From Lindgomyces ingoldianus (taxonomy: Eukaryota > Ascomycota > Dothideomycetes > Pleosporales > Lindgomycetaceae): a DNA stretch of 64,000 bases. The stretch is from contig NW_022985202.1 of NCBI RefSeq assembly GCF_010093535.1, positions 349,735-413,734 on the forward strand, read 5' to 3'. Shown here piece by piece: positions 37,414 through 48,733 of this stretch. Numbering within the stretch: the stretch's first letter is position 1; the number at the start of each line of letters is the position of its first letter. Under the pieces are notes generated by a model, which made no database searches, was not told where the DNA came from, and saw only the letters and a program-made list of their open reading frames with translations. The position numbers were made by a program, and so were the translations under genes.

Positions 37414-37778
37414 TGGCTGGATGGTGGGAGGCTCCTGTTTTACATTCGGTTCGATAAGTATTGATCAGAGTTATCTTGGGTGGAAAATTTATTCTGCGTC
37501 GGATATGAAGTTGATGAAGACTCTTTCTCCTCTTGTGTTTCGAGTCGAGGAGCAAATATCCTATTAAGGTTGGAGATATGGAGAAACCCCGACGATATGG
37601 TACTGACGGTGCGTTACCTGAAGGATAGAGGTGCTTAGTTAATCGCTAGCACGTCTCAAGTTCAGCCTACAAAACCTTCTCCGACATGTCTTTCTGCCGC
37701 GCAATTCGCATACCATGAACGACTTCCACACATATCTCAACAGGCAATCACCTTTTACTATCCCCCATCCCACTTATC
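37414..37778. other. Intergenic spacer, nothing recognised
   Basis: About 365 bases between the broken RBR gene and the methyltransferase stop codon. It presumably holds the 3' end of the methyltransferase transcript. No motif stands out. Confidence 0.5.
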
Positions 37779-38681
37779 CTACTTCCTAACCGCCACAACA
37801 AACAACCTCGGATATCCAAGCAAAACCCGTCCATCCTCGAGTCTGGTATACACCTCCTCCAACCTCCTTTCATATTCTTTCAAAAACGCCTCCCTCACCC
37901 CTCGCCCCCTATCGCCACTATCACCGCTCTCTGGCATCCGATGCAAGAAAGGCTGCAACCCCGTCCCCTTAACCCACTCGACAATCTTTCCCGCATCATC
38001 TAGCACGTGAAGATACTCCGTCCGCCAGATGATTACAGATGATGCGTGAGGGACAAGGGTGTTGTAGATGGTAGATGGAGATTCTATGGGATCAAGATCA
38101 GGCCGGGTGTGGGAGGACAGGGATCCAATGTTTGCAGACTGGAAGTAAGGGGACCAAGGTTTCCCAGGCAGGAGCGCCGTGCTACGCATGAGCGCATGGG
38201 ATGGCTGGGTGTAGTTATCTGGGACTTGGAATGCGAGAACCCCGCCTTTGGGGAGGGATTGCAGGAGGCGAGTTAGCGTCGGGAGACGCACGGAGGACCG
38301 CAGCCAGTGGAATACTGCATTGGAAAATAAGACATCGACACCCTTTCCCCCTTCCTCATCTCCCCCCGTAGGTGTGAAGTTCCCAACATCACCCTGCGTA
38401 AACTCAACGTCGGGTAAACTCAGCCGAGCCTTCTCTAGCATGTCCTGGCTACTATCCATCCCCGTCACCCGTGCGCCGGGAAATGCATCGATCAGTGCTT
38501 TGGTACTGTTGCCAGGCCCGCAGCCTAGATCGTAGATTCGGGGGTTAGGGGTGGTGATTAGGGGATGAATTTGAGAGATTAGGTCGTAAACCGGACGAGT
38601 GCGCTCAGTGTGAAATTTGAGGTATTGGGATGCGGACCAGTCTTGTTTTTTTGCCGAAGGCGTGGGTGCGGGGATGGACAT
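37779..38681 (-). CDS. SAM-dependent methyltransferase, trans-aconitate methyltransferase-like
   Basis: A class I methyltransferase of the Tam type, whose bacterial members methylate trans-aconitate using S-adenosylmethionine. The single exon gives 300 residues. The SAM-binding motif I reads YDLGCGPGNSTKAL (about 50-63). Motif II acidic residues lie in VTGMDSSQDMLEKAR, the post-motif region is VEFTQGDVGNF, and DVLFSNAVFHWL is the typical Tam substrate-side segment. LPKGGVLAFQVPDN follows, as in the family. I chose the Met at 38681 because the conserved part begins just after it (DWSASQYLKFHTERTRP). The frame stays open to 39017, and that His/Arg/Ser-rich extension, if used, could act as a mitochondrial presequence. 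The substrate cannot be told from sequence. Confidence 0.85.
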   Translation of the reverse strand: MSIPAPTPSAKKQDWSASQYLKFHTERTRPVYDLISQIHPLITTPNPRIYDLGCGPGNSTKALIDAFPGARVTGMDSSQDMLEKARLSLPDVEFTQGDVGNFTPTGGDEEGGKGVDVLFSNAVFHWLRSSVRLPTLTRLLQSLPKGGVLAFQVPDNYTQPSHALMRSTALLPGKPWSPYFQSANIGSLSSHTRPDLDPIESPSTIYNTLVPHASSVIIWRTEYLHVLDDAGKIVEWVKGTGLQPFLHRMPESGDSGDRGRGVREAFLKEYERRLEEVYTRLEDGRVLLGYPRLFVVAVRK

Positions 38682-39629
38682 TTTGGGGGAGACCGTTGTG
38701 TGGATAGGTCGTTCCTGAAGTTGGGGATGTTGATGTCGATGTTGGTGTCGATGTTGTCGACTGTACAAATGCAGATGCTGGATACTCGTAGTTTGGTGAT
38801 AATTTTGGCAAAAGTCCGCCCTATTCCTCACAGTTCTTATCCTCGAAATTCGGGGGCAACCATGCAAGACTTCAGTTTCCTTCCTTGCAAATGATAATGT
38901 TCCGATATGACTCTTCCCACGGAATGCATCTGCTCCGAGCATTCCGAACATGGTAATTCCCCTTCGCGCGATTCTTTGAGCACTCAAGACTCTAAGCGCA
39001 TGTGGCCACAGAAACATTCAATGAAATAATTCCTGCCGACTTCGTCCTGTTGCGATACGCGACGGGTTTGGGGAGTGGTAGACTTCGCTACAGTCTGTAT
39101 TTGAGGCGAGTGGGCTGGATGCAGACGAAGGCGGGGAAATTTACTCCGAGCCCCACGTAACGTCACGACACGTGATGTGTGGGTTCGTAATATAACGAGT
39201 TCACAGGGCCCTATTTTGTCTCTATCTCCAGAAGTACTGCATCTTGTCCGCTAAGGTAGGGCGGGACAGCAAAAATTTTAGGCATGCTGTTCGCGATCTC
39301 TCTTGACGAAAGTTTGCATCTGTCAATATGCTCCCAGATTCTAGTAAGGGTCTTATCTTATTATTTCTACAGTAGTGATGCATTCTGTTATGTTGCAACA
39401 TACTGTAGACGCCGTAAACAATCATCTACCCAATACAAAAAGTTATTGCACGGCCCTGTTTTGCCAAGGTGATATGTTTCTAAAGAGACATATTGACACT
39501 CTTTTTTGCAGGGAGAGAATATATTCTCATTTCCTGTCTGTCCGCATCGTTATTACAGCCGTGAGATAGATCTGAAATCTGCCTCCAGCGCCAGACATAG
39601 GAAAGCACCAATGATATTCTGTTTCCAAT
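38682..39629. other. Spacer between methyltransferase and tyrosinase
   Basis: This stretch holds the methyltransferase 5' region (with its in-frame upstream extension to 39017) and the 3' flank of the tyrosinase gene. Both genes run on the - strand. No other coding potential is convincing. Confidence 0.5.
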
Positions 39630-42236
39630 TCAAGCCTTAACCTCCCCGCCCTTATTTGACGTGATCTCCAGATGTGGAGTCGAGATGTCGCTATATTCCA
39701 TCCGGAGCTTCGGATCCGTCGGGATATGAACTCTTCTGCTAATAACTTGGACGGTAAGGCTCTGGAGGCGGCCATGCGGGATGAGCATACCATTCCCCTA
39801 TTTTATATTAGTTGAACCCTTCCCGCGACTTTCTACGGCAACCCGATGGATGAGAAACATACAGCATAAACCTTCCAAGTCAACTTGCTCTTCAAATACG
39901 GCACCACAATACCCTCATCTAAGCTCTCCAACTTCCTAGCTGCGATATCATCTAGCAACGTTGCTGTCAAGCTGATCGTACCTTTTAACCTCGGGTCTAG
40001 TGTGCTGTCCCGCTTGGCTGTGCTGCGATCCATGGTGTGATCTGAGGGCATTAAATGTGTCCAAGCGCCGATACTCGAAACAGGATCGGAAGAGAACATT
40101 CCGACAAGAGAGAAGCGGACGGTAAAGGTCGTCGGCATGTCTATGAGAGAGGCCTCGACATTGATGCTCCAGTCAGTGAAAGAACCGTCGGCGTTCAGAT
40201 GCTTTAGATCACCACCTTCGGCCCCCATTTCGCTCAACCTCGCTCGGGAGCTAGAACTGTACAGCTGGGAGATGCTGGCGTTTACACTTGCACGGTAAGC
40301 GTCTTTTGAATCAAACATCCAGCTCATCGTCTCTGGGTACGCGTATCCAAGAACCGTGGTGTCTTTCACCGCATTGGAAGTCCAGAACGTAGTGGTTGTA
40401 TTCCAAAATGGTAATAATGGAGTGTCTGCGTCTACGACGGTATTGTCGGCGATCGTATAGGTTCCACTGCTGAACACACTCCTAGGCTCCACATACTTGT
40501 CAGGATTAACACCTTGCCAGAGGGCGAAGAGACGGTCGACGTTACTATTGAATGATCAACACTACCCATAAGTAATATTACCTAACCATGCGCCTCAGCT
40601 GCGAGAGATACTATATCTCACAGCGGCGTGATAGTTTCGGGGAGTCATACCAATGATGGAGCATGAACAGCGGCTCGAACGCAGAGTATTCGAGGGGCCA
40701 CATATGACCCTGCCACGGGTTATCTGGTGGGGTACCCCCAATTGCGTAATGCACATTTCCATGTACAAGTTCCAGATGGTGCATACTGAACGAGTTCATA
40801 TCTTCCGCCACAGCAAATCCCTGACTGACTTGATCCTGGAAAGAACGACGCTGGTCGTTGAAGTTTTTGATGAACTTCCATTGCTGGGATGTGCAATCTG
40901 CATGATTAGAATCAGGCCAACGAACAGTGCTGTTGATGGAAGCCCACTTGACATGTGTTAGTAGCCGTAGCCTTAAGAGGGTGTACTACATACTTCTTCG
41001 GTGAAGTCGCCTGGAACAAGGGGATGGAATTCGTAATGGTGAAGAGGATTGGAGATAATTTGCTCTTGTCCATTGAATCCGATAACTTTGGCTGTTGGCG
41101 TGGTGAAAGCTTCAGGCACGGATCCCCCTTTGTCGCCGAGCGCCCAGTCCCAATATGGGATGCGAAACTCGTCAGCGGCGGATGTATACCGGCCGCGTAG
41201 AAAGGCGGGGAACTGAAGGGATACTCGTTGGATGTGTTTGTACAATTCTTGCTATCATCCAGTCAGTACAAGATATCATTCCGTAACATGGAACATGACC
41301 AGAGTGTCGTCTATCTAGTAAGTCTCTTGCTTTAATCATGTAAAACGTCTAGCCGAATGCGGCTATCTGTCCTAAATTACATTTGTCATGTTCCATAATA
41401 TGTGAGATGAGACGGCAAAACCGGCCGCGTCATCTTATCACGGAATCTGACAGGGTAGTTCTGGACTGAAAGTGCATGCCCGCTAGAGTCTCCATTATTA
41501 CGGCAAGCGATCTAACTTTTCAGACCTCCTCCGGTCACGCTGCGTAGTGAGCACAAGGACACTGTAATTTGAACATACCTCGTATAAAGCAAGATATGCG
41601 CGATGCCAGCTGAGGAACATGGTGTTCGAATGTGGGCAATACCCAGACTTCTTTCCTGGAATGCCTTCCGCCTTCTGCCAGGGAATGTATGGTCTGCCAT
41701 GGATTCCTATGCCCCGTTAGCCTTCACCTTTGAGAGTAGTCCTTTCCTACTTACCTGTGATCTGGTAGAAGGAAACAGGATCGGTCTGGTCTGCCATTTG
41801 GAAGGAACGTAGGCCGAGGATGTAGACATTCCATTGATCGGGAAAGTTTTTCTGTAGGTCGCGGACCTCGCGTCGGATAGGAACGCGACCTGTCGATCTC
41901 GTCAGCCTTGGTTTCATTCAGTACTCTATACTAGCAGATATGACAGAACATGCTGGTATGAAAGAGGGTTTGTATCCTCTTGATATGCCCCTCATTCCAG
42001 CAAGAGCTCCAACGGGTTGACTCTTTCCTATCCAGATTCCGTACTGCCCACTAACATAGCATATGGGAATGCTCTGGAACGCTCTTACCGTCTAGTGTCC
42101 TCCGCCCTACACCCGTAACCAAGACAGCACCCGAATCTCCAGAATGGTGAGGATGGTCGCGTGAAATAGACGAGGCCGTAGCGAAGGACACAGTAAGAGC
42201 GAGGAGGAAGAGACGAGCAAGCCACATGACAGGCAT
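39630..42236 (-). CDS. Secreted tyrosinase (type 3 copper oxidase)
   Basis: A polyphenol oxidase that hydroxylates monophenols and oxidises diphenols to quinones, in pigment or defence chemistry. The model has seven exons: 42236-42089, 41889-41755, 41706-41579, 41251-40994, 40946-40651, 40544-39863 and 39797-39630. It gives 604 residues, and all introns are GT-AG and in phase. A signal peptide covers about residues 1-22 (WLARLFLLALTVSFATA). The CuA ligands are H97 (IHG), H120 (CPHSN) and H129 (FLSWHR). The CuB ligands are H285 and H289 (VHGNVHYAIGG) and the H320/H321 pair (LHHCNVDR). The C-terminal part (about 480-604, ending GMLIPHGRLQSLTVQVISRR and beyond) is the tyrosinase C-terminal domain. 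Intron 4 is long (327 bp) and contains a dispersed repeat. An alternative in-frame Met lies at 42254. Confidence 0.9.
41280..41410. repeat. Dispersed MITE-like repeat within tyrosinase intron 4
   Basis: Within the 327-bp intron, GTAACATGGAACATGAC (about 41284) is mirrored by GTCATGTTCCATAATAT (about 41387). The right part, CTGTCCTAAATTACATTTG and beyond, resembles sequences near 47050 and 56876. This suggests a small inverted-repeat element that enlarged the intron. Confidence 0.45.
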
Positions 42237-43356
42237 TGGTATCGGCAGACACACCGGGAAGGTGGTAAAGGTTGGGGAGGAAGGAGCGAGCGTGGGTGGA
42301 GAGCGAATCAGAAGTGTGACTCGAGGGTTTTATGAACAAGGGTAGGAAATGAGATCAATGAGTGTAGTATAAGCGGGGGTGAAGATGAGAGGGCTTTCAG
42401 ATATTCCCATGAGCGAGGAACACTGAAACGAGATCTACCCAGAGTAGTATGATGTCAGCGGCAGGAGAACACGAAAGAGAGGGAGCATGACGGCGGTGTT
42501 GGAGGCGTACCAATCATCATATATCTAGGAGTGGCGCCCGATCTGATTCATATCAAGCGAGCAGCGCGCGCGGTAAAGGCGGTGACTGTTCGAGTAGTGT
42601 TTGGAAGACAATTGATGATATCGGAGAGGAAGTCGCGGTTGACTAAAGAAAGCTACGTGTCACTGCCACGCCACACATTCACTGCTTCGTGTGTAGGCTC
42701 GATAATATACCGCTTTTCACCACGCGACGCGTTCCGTGCCTAGCCATATACTAGAAATCACTGGAGCGACGATTACAACCGGCAAGGGAAGGAATTGTCC
42801 CCTGGTAGTGAAAACGGGAGGAAGGGGCAAAATCGCGCATGTTGGCGCTGCGTTGCATAAATTTTTCGAGTGAAGAGAATGAAGGCTACACAACCGGCTA
42901 CGCGGTCCTTCAGAATAATTCACCCAAAAGGGGCGGTTTGTGTGCGAGTGCGTTGCCGAAGGTTACATTCGACAGCATCACGACCGCGTGGGGAACGGTT
43001 ATCCGCATGGTTTATCCGGGTCCATCGCGCGTAAGATGCAGAAAATGGGAAATGAAGCGGCTATAGTAGATGGGATGACTTAATATCGGCAGTGACAGAA
43101 CGAGAGTAGGTTACCGTAAAATTGTGTGCCACGCAAGAAAAGCGGAAACGGGTATCGATGTGTTAGTATGGAAGGTGAGTGCGATATCAAGGTTACTTGA
43201 TACTGTCTCGCTAGGCTGAATTCAAGGTCCTGTACGCCATCGAGATTAGACCAATCCCCCCGAGACGGCTATCGTCGTTGCATTCGTGAATCGTGTCATC
43301 GTGCCCCTCGTGAACTTCTATCTTAGAGTCCATCCACCCACTGTACCCCTCACCGC
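42237..43356. other. Tyrosinase promoter region and LanC-like 3' flank
   Basis: About 1.1 kb separate the tyrosinase start from the stop of the LanC-like gene. Short overlapping frames on both strands match nothing. I see no repeat or RNA gene. Confidence 0.5.
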
Positions 43357-44514
43357 TCAGATGTCATTGTACCCAAGGAACGTTTTCTTCAGCCCCTTGT
43401 CAGCAACCGCCCATACCCAGGCCCTTCCCGCTTCGCCGCACCATAGCGCTGACGGATCATCTGACTTCTCTAACATGCCATCCTTACCCATGGATTTGAT
43501 CTCATGCCCGGTCGTATAGGTAAGGAAGTGCTCGAATTGTTTGCCTTCGAGCGCAAGAGCGTTGCCAGAAATCCCGTGGCACAGACACGGTTCTTTCGTC
43601 AGCAATCCGCGCTCCCAGATGCATTCTCTTCCCTTTGCAACAACTCGATCAATGCGGTCCTTGAGGTTTGGAAAGTACTGCTCGATGGATATGAGGGAGG
43701 ATACTACCCCAGGCGCGCCGTGGCAAAATTGGACCAGCCGGTCACGCCCAGGAGGAAGCGACGAAGGAAAGTTGCCGCTCTCGTACTGATAACTAAGTAG
43801 AGCCCCGAGTTCCGCCTCAAGTTTTGGAGCCCAAGTGGCATCGGTGAGAACAATCTGAGTGATGATACCGATTGCACCATGGACGGCGCCAACGTATGCT
43901 TTGCCGTGCCACTTCCATGGACGCGGGCTGTCTAGGATGTTCTCGATAACTTCATCGGTAGTATCCTCGATAAGCTCCAGCACTTCCTTGTTGTCGACAA
44001 ACGCCCCGCGTACCAACCGAAGGAGGTACAAGTAACCGGCGCGTCCATAGAGCCATTCGTTGGAAGCTTCTGGCTCAATGGTGACGGCGGCAAAATCGCA
44101 GATCTCCTTCACCGTATCTGGGTCTTTGGCAGTCACAGCGTACAGGGCGAGTAGCGCCATGATATCGTCGGCGACACCACACTTGCTTGGAGACGGACCG
44201 GGATATTCTTTGATGTTGGCCTGGGCTTGTTCAATGTACGCTGCAGACCACGTGTTCATGGGGAACTCGTCGAGGGTCAAGTCGGGATACAGATTGTGAA
44301 GGGCGTAGAAGAGGTAAGCAATGGAAATAGGCCCATAGTACAAGCCACCACCTGGAGGTATCCGGTGTGGAGGGTAGTCGGTAATGAGGCGGTTGAGAGA
44401 TGCCATGAGCTGCTTCTGAGGATCCCTTCGGGCAAGCTCCGCGTCGTTCCGAAAGTAGCGCGGTATTGGGGCTGGCGCTGCTGACGGTGCTGGCGCCGTA
44501 GTTTCTTCAGACAT
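43357..44514 (-). CDS. LanC-like protein
   Basis: A eukaryotic LanC-like protein. Bacterial LanC cyclases form lanthionine rings, whereas eukaryotic LanCL proteins add glutathione to dehydroalanine/dehydrobutyrine in proteins or bind glutathione; the fungal role is not settled. It is a single exon of 385 residues. The double-toroid repeat motifs are visible: ADDIMALLALY (115-125), EWLYGRAGYLYLL (153-165), GAVHGAIGI (209-217), QFCHGAPGV (262-270) and CLCHGISGN (310-318). C264, C312 and H313 fit the zinc-ligand pattern (Cys, Cys-His). The Ala/Pro-rich first 18 residues are unstructured. No signal peptide is present, so it should be cytosolic. It lies between the tyrosinase and a membrane protein gene, all on the - strand. 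Confidence 0.88.
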   Translation of the reverse strand: MSEETTAPAPSAAPAPIPRYFRNDAELARRDPQKQLMASLNRLITDYPPHRIPPGGGLYYGPISIAYLFYALHNLYPDLTLDEFPMNTWSAAYIEQAQANIKEYPGPSPSKCGVADDIMALLALYAVTAKDPDTVKEICDFAAVTIEPEASNEWLYGRAGYLYLLRLVRGAFVDNKEVLELIEDTTDEVIENILDSPRPWKWHGKAYVGAVHGAIGIITQIVLTDATWAPKLEAELGALLSYQYESGNFPSSLPPGRDRLVQFCHGAPGVVSSLISIEQYFPNLKDRIDRVVAKGRECIWERGLLTKEPCLCHGISGNALALEGKQFEHFLTYTTGHEIKSMGKDGMLEKSDDPSALWCGEAGRAWVWAVADKGLKKTFLGYNDI

Positions 44515-45030
44515 TTTGATAGTGGGGAGGTTGAGAGTTGGTTTAGAGTGCTATCAAGGAAGTTCGTGGGAGCACTCTGCCTGCTTGCAGCTAAATCACT
44601 CGACAGTGAGGCAGGAAAATGACGTCAGCAGCTACGCCGCAATTTTCCTAAGTAAAATCCGTTGAGACACTAGAACGGCTGAGGAAGTTTTTCAGTTGAT
44701 GAGCGTAGGCGAGAGGTAAAAGGGATATTGTTGATGAGCTGATGAAAAGTGAGTGACGAAATATGCAAAAGAACAAAGTCTAGGCAAGATCCGCAAGGCT
44801 GGGTCACGTGAATGTGCTTACTCAGCCATGGCAGCCCTTGTTGATGCCCAATGAAGCATGGGAGGCCATGCTTCCGTTTAAGCAGTATTCATTATCATAA
44901 TGGTATCTACTAGCTATACCTACATACTCGTGACCGTGACATGCGGAACTTCGAGGTCGCGTTCAATTTGTGTGCTCAGAGCACAGAAAGTCCTGGGGCT
45001 TATCTGGGGTCCTTGCGCTCCTCTGCATCG
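44515..45030. other. LanC-like promoter region
   Basis: About 500 bases upstream of the LanC-like start with no supported gene. Confidence 0.5.
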
Positions 45031-46379
45031 CTATTGCTGTCTCTCTTTATTCTCTTCCGGCTGGGTTGGACTTAATGTACCCCACACGGAAGCGGAAGTA
45101 TCAGGTGCCCCATGCGGCTGTGATAGTCTCGATGATGGATCTCTCTTTCCCATGGAATTAAATTGCGCCCAGCTCATAACATGATCCTCAACATCAACGC
45201 CCGACCTCCGAGGACTCTTAAAATGGCCCGATTCATTTGCAGATAGATTAGGTGTAGCAAAGGGATTCTGCTGGGAGGCTGGAAGCTCCGCAATGCTGCC
45301 AATTGGATCGGCCCCCATCTCATTGGTCGGCCTAATCATCCTCCCATCAAGTTGCGGCACACATTCACGGTCAACATTCTCTAAGCCTGCCTTCTCTTTG
45401 GAATTCGTGATGCCGCGGATTACTGCGTCTGATATCTCATTGGAGGGTGCAATGCTACCTGTGCGACGTTCAATTTCAAGTCTTCGGGAGGTCGTGCTTA
45501 GCTCGTGCGACTCACCGTCATGAACCACGAACTCCGACATGTCCCCCTCTGCGTACGATGGGGGAAGCGTTGCTCTTTTGCGCTCCTTTGCTTGTCTCTT
45601 TCGCCTCAAAAAGAAGAATAGGAGAAGCGCTATCCCTAACACTACGGTTCCGCTTATTACTCCTCCAGCAATTGCGCCTACGGGTGTGCGACTCGTATCT
45701 TTTTGAGAAAGGTTAGGATTCGATGTGGGTGAATGGGAGAGTTGAGATGTTGACGACGGATCGTGGGTAACTGTGACGTATACTGTTTGACCCCCACTGA
45801 CAGAAGCAATAGTCTGAATGTTGGAACCGGAGGATGATGCTTCTATCCGAATAGACGATGCTTCTGCAGTCGATTTAGGTGCGCTAGTTGTAAAGGCCGA
45901 TGCCGGAAAAGATGAGAGTATATTTGAGGCGGTTCCTGGGAAATTTAGAGACTGTGTTACAAGGGATTGGACGTTGCTATGGTCCATTGGGAGTGAAAAG
46001 CGATGAGAGAAAGAAGAGCGGAGAGCAGCCATTGCTTTGCGGGATTGGTCTTCTATACATCCGCTAAGATGGTGGTTTCAATTCGAAATGTCAACACTGA
46101 AGATGTTGCGGAGATCTTTGAAACCATCCGGTCCATGCTACATGCAAAGCCATCGCAAAACTTGATGAGAGCGTAGATTACGACCATGTGAAACCATGGT
46201 CGTGAAGCACAAGAATACGTACCACTACTTGTTGTGGGGTGAGAGCCCGAAGAGCTTGGACAACCATCGCTCAAGGCACATGGATCCACCGCGCAGCACC
46301 CGCTGAAGCCATTAGACGCACACACGTACCACTGTTCTCCGGAAGAACAGCTTTGGCGATCTTCCAGAAGAACACGCAT
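45031..46379 (-). CDS. Cysteine-rich single-pass membrane protein, unknown function
   Basis: Two exons (46379-46223 and 46052-45031; a 170-bp GT-AG intron in phase 1) give 392 residues. The N-terminal region has a compact Cys-rich module reading CSSGEQWYVCASNGFSGCC and then VDPCALSDGC, a pattern recurring in uncharacterised fungal membrane proteins. A Ser/Thr-rich stretch follows, then a transmembrane helix (GAIAGGVISGTVVLGIALLL, then FFFLRRKRQAKERKR) and a charged cytoplasmic tail. The layout recalls Mid2/WSC-like wall sensors, but I see no WSC domain and no convincing signal peptide on this start. An upstream hydrophobic frame (46312-46521) might supply one through an intron I could not place. 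The intron contains a short hairpin (ACGACCATG / CATGGTCGT). Confidence 0.65.
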
Positions 46380-47196
46380 TGCCGCATCGCACTACCTTGG
46401 TTTCGCGGGCTGTGAGAAAAGAGAGCGCAAAAGATAGAACAACAACTGCAAAGCTAACAAAGAATGCGGCCAGCGTTGTTTTGAGTGTCCAAAGGCCAAG
46501 ACAACATGGCCCCAACACCATGCGGCGTAGGTCATGAGTTGGCGGGAGGCGGTATGGTAGGAGACATTTTGCCTGCGCCTTGTACCTATGCCGGGCCTAA
46601 ATCCTCCTTGATTCGTGAGATAAGACCTGTCAAGATCTTCGAACTGGAACATGGATTGGCGGGAGCTCACTTTGGGTGCACATACAGATGCTATTTGCCC
46701 GATGGTGTGGATAGAACGGAATTGGAGCGCGGAATGAGGGGGTGGCGAGGCGCAGAGGAGAGATTGTCACCAATCAGCGTTAGCCAGTTAATTATCCTCT
46801 CGTGACTAAGCTCAACCCTCTCTTTTGTTGCTTCGTTTCTCCCCTATCCTACGAACACTCCAGTTCAACTTGGAACATCTTTCCTACAGAGTTTTCGATT
46901 GAGATTATCATACAGGAACATATGCAGAAGGATGAAGTAAATACTACACCCGCTCACCCAGTCTCGAAAATGGATAAGAATAGAGTCGTTCAGTTGAACT
47001 TTGTTGCGGAAATCAGAGAGAGAGAGCACTCACAGGATGCAACTTTCTGCCCTAAATTACCAATTTCATGTTCAACACTAGGCCACAAGATGTGGTACAA
47101 CCCTAACCAGTTGTATGCATCTTCATTCTCCGTTTCTCATTGCTTTTATTCTTCTTGGACCTTGTAAACCAATGTCTCCGCACTAACCGGCCTCAT
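46380..47196. other. Intergenic region with a dispersed-repeat relic
   Basis: No gene is supported. The stretch at about 47030-47090 (CAGGATGCAACTTTCTGCCC and on) resembles the repeat ends at 41370 and 56870. A hydrophobic frame at 46312-46521 (-) overlaps the start of the neighbouring membrane-protein gene and may belong to it. Confidence 0.45.
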
Positions 47197-48334
47197 CTAT
47201 TCCTCCATTCTTTTGATTTTCCGTTCCTCCATCTTCTCAGGCCCTAGCAGCCTGAATCCGTCTGCTACCACCCTCCCGAGCCCTCCGGGCATCAACCTGA
47301 CCGGATTAGGCTTGAGTGCTGTTCTAACTCGCTCACTTAGCCACTTGTAAAATTGAACTGCGAAGTCTCTGGCGGCGGGTGACTTTTTCACCGTGAGCCC
47401 TTGGTACTGCACCTCTTCACCAAGATCTTCCCAAACGGCGCCATAGATCAGTTCGACAGGAAGACTCCCGGCTTCCCATGCCCCGCCCGCACGCCATCTC
47501 ACTATGACTACCTTCCCGTTCGTTGCCAATGTCGATGAGACACATTCCGCCGAGCTGCCTTCTGATATGCGATCGTATGCGAAATGCATACCGCCTCCAG
47601 AAAGTTCTTGAATCTGCTTAGGCCAGTCTTTCTCACGATAGTCGACAAGGTAGATGTATCTATATGGAGCAGACCTAAGCATTTCCCATCTTGCCTTACT
47701 CGCTGCGCCAAAAAGCCTGACCTCCTTCCCGCTCATCTCTGCGCTAGTCCGGACCATCTGAGCGGCATAAAGCCCAACGAAAGTAGAGGCACCGTAAATG
47801 AAGAAGTTCAGTACCTCGGGCTCATCTTTTCTTTGCAACTGGTTCCGAACCCATCCAGGATGCTCCTCTAGTGCCTTTTCTATGTTGTACGCGAACGGGG
47901 CGTCCAAACCCAGGCGGAACCACATTCCCTGTGTGGCAGTCAATGCCACCAAACTTACTCCGGCAGCTTCCTCATATTCAACGTCGGCCGATAATTTCCA
48001 CACCAAATCCCAATCAATGACTAGAAACTCAGCAAAGGCACCCGGCCGCTCATTGACGCTGCAAGCACCTTGCAAAAATCCAGCCACTCGATCTCCGATC
48101 TTTATTGTGCTTGAGGACGGGGCCGAGCAACCGAATTTGACTACAGCTCCCGCAAAATTGCTTCCAATAGTGCGTCCAGAGCTAGCGAGAGAATGGCTCA
48201 CACAGAGCGGGTCGATGGGGTTGAGTGAAATCTAATAGACCTGAACCAAGATCTCATTAGGCGCTGGGTTGGGCTGAGGAATGTCCTGCAAGTTCACTGT
48301 TTTGATCTTCCGCGTTAAGAATGAGGACCCTCAT
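47197..48334 (-). pseudogene. ToxD-type enoyl reductase / zinc-binding dehydrogenase, broken 5' end
   Basis: The long open part (48201-47197, 334 codons) is a medium-chain dehydrogenase/reductase of the ToxD/trans-enoyl-reductase kind that often partners polyketide synthases. Visible are GRTIGSNFAGAVV, KIGDRVAGFLQG, GAFAEFLVIDWDLVWKL and the co-factor segment FFIYGASTFVGLYAAQMV (GxSxxG-like where GASGGVG-type is usual). Upstream, the family N-terminus is still readable: MRVLILNAED from 48334, then in the next frame KTVNLQDIPQPNPAPNEILV, ending in an in-frame TAG just before ISLNPIDPLCV. A frameshift plus a stop in conserved sequence argue for a pseudogene. Translation from the internal Met at 48201 would lack the N-terminal strand. 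Confidence 0.7.
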
Positions 48335-48733
48335 TGTCGTGGATTTAGGGTGGTGAATTCTTGCAAAGGAAATTAAAACTGGGTGACTTTGGGGAGCGTC
48401 TGGGGTTTGCGAGTGAGTAAAAACCTTATTTCATCCTCTCGAGTCTCTTATACATTCGTTCGACTGCACTGGTATCACTAGCTACAGTGTATTGATTACA
48501 AAAATATGTTGTGGTGCGCTGACGTATCGTGATTGGGTTCTCCGAAACAACCCCGATTACTCAATACATCAGCCGATAGATCACTGACATAGGTATTCAC
48601 TTGTTGATGCCGTACAGCAACTATAGCAGTCAACATGAGAATTATAAAATGAGAATGGAAATTAAATGCTACGCGCCAAGTACTCGAACGGGTTACTACT
48701 AGTCTAATAATGTTCGGATGCTCTATTGCGCCT
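48335..48733. other. Intergenic spacer
   Basis: About 400 bases, mildly AT-rich, between the broken reductase and the oxalate decarboxylase stop codon. Nothing recognised. Confidence 0.5.
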
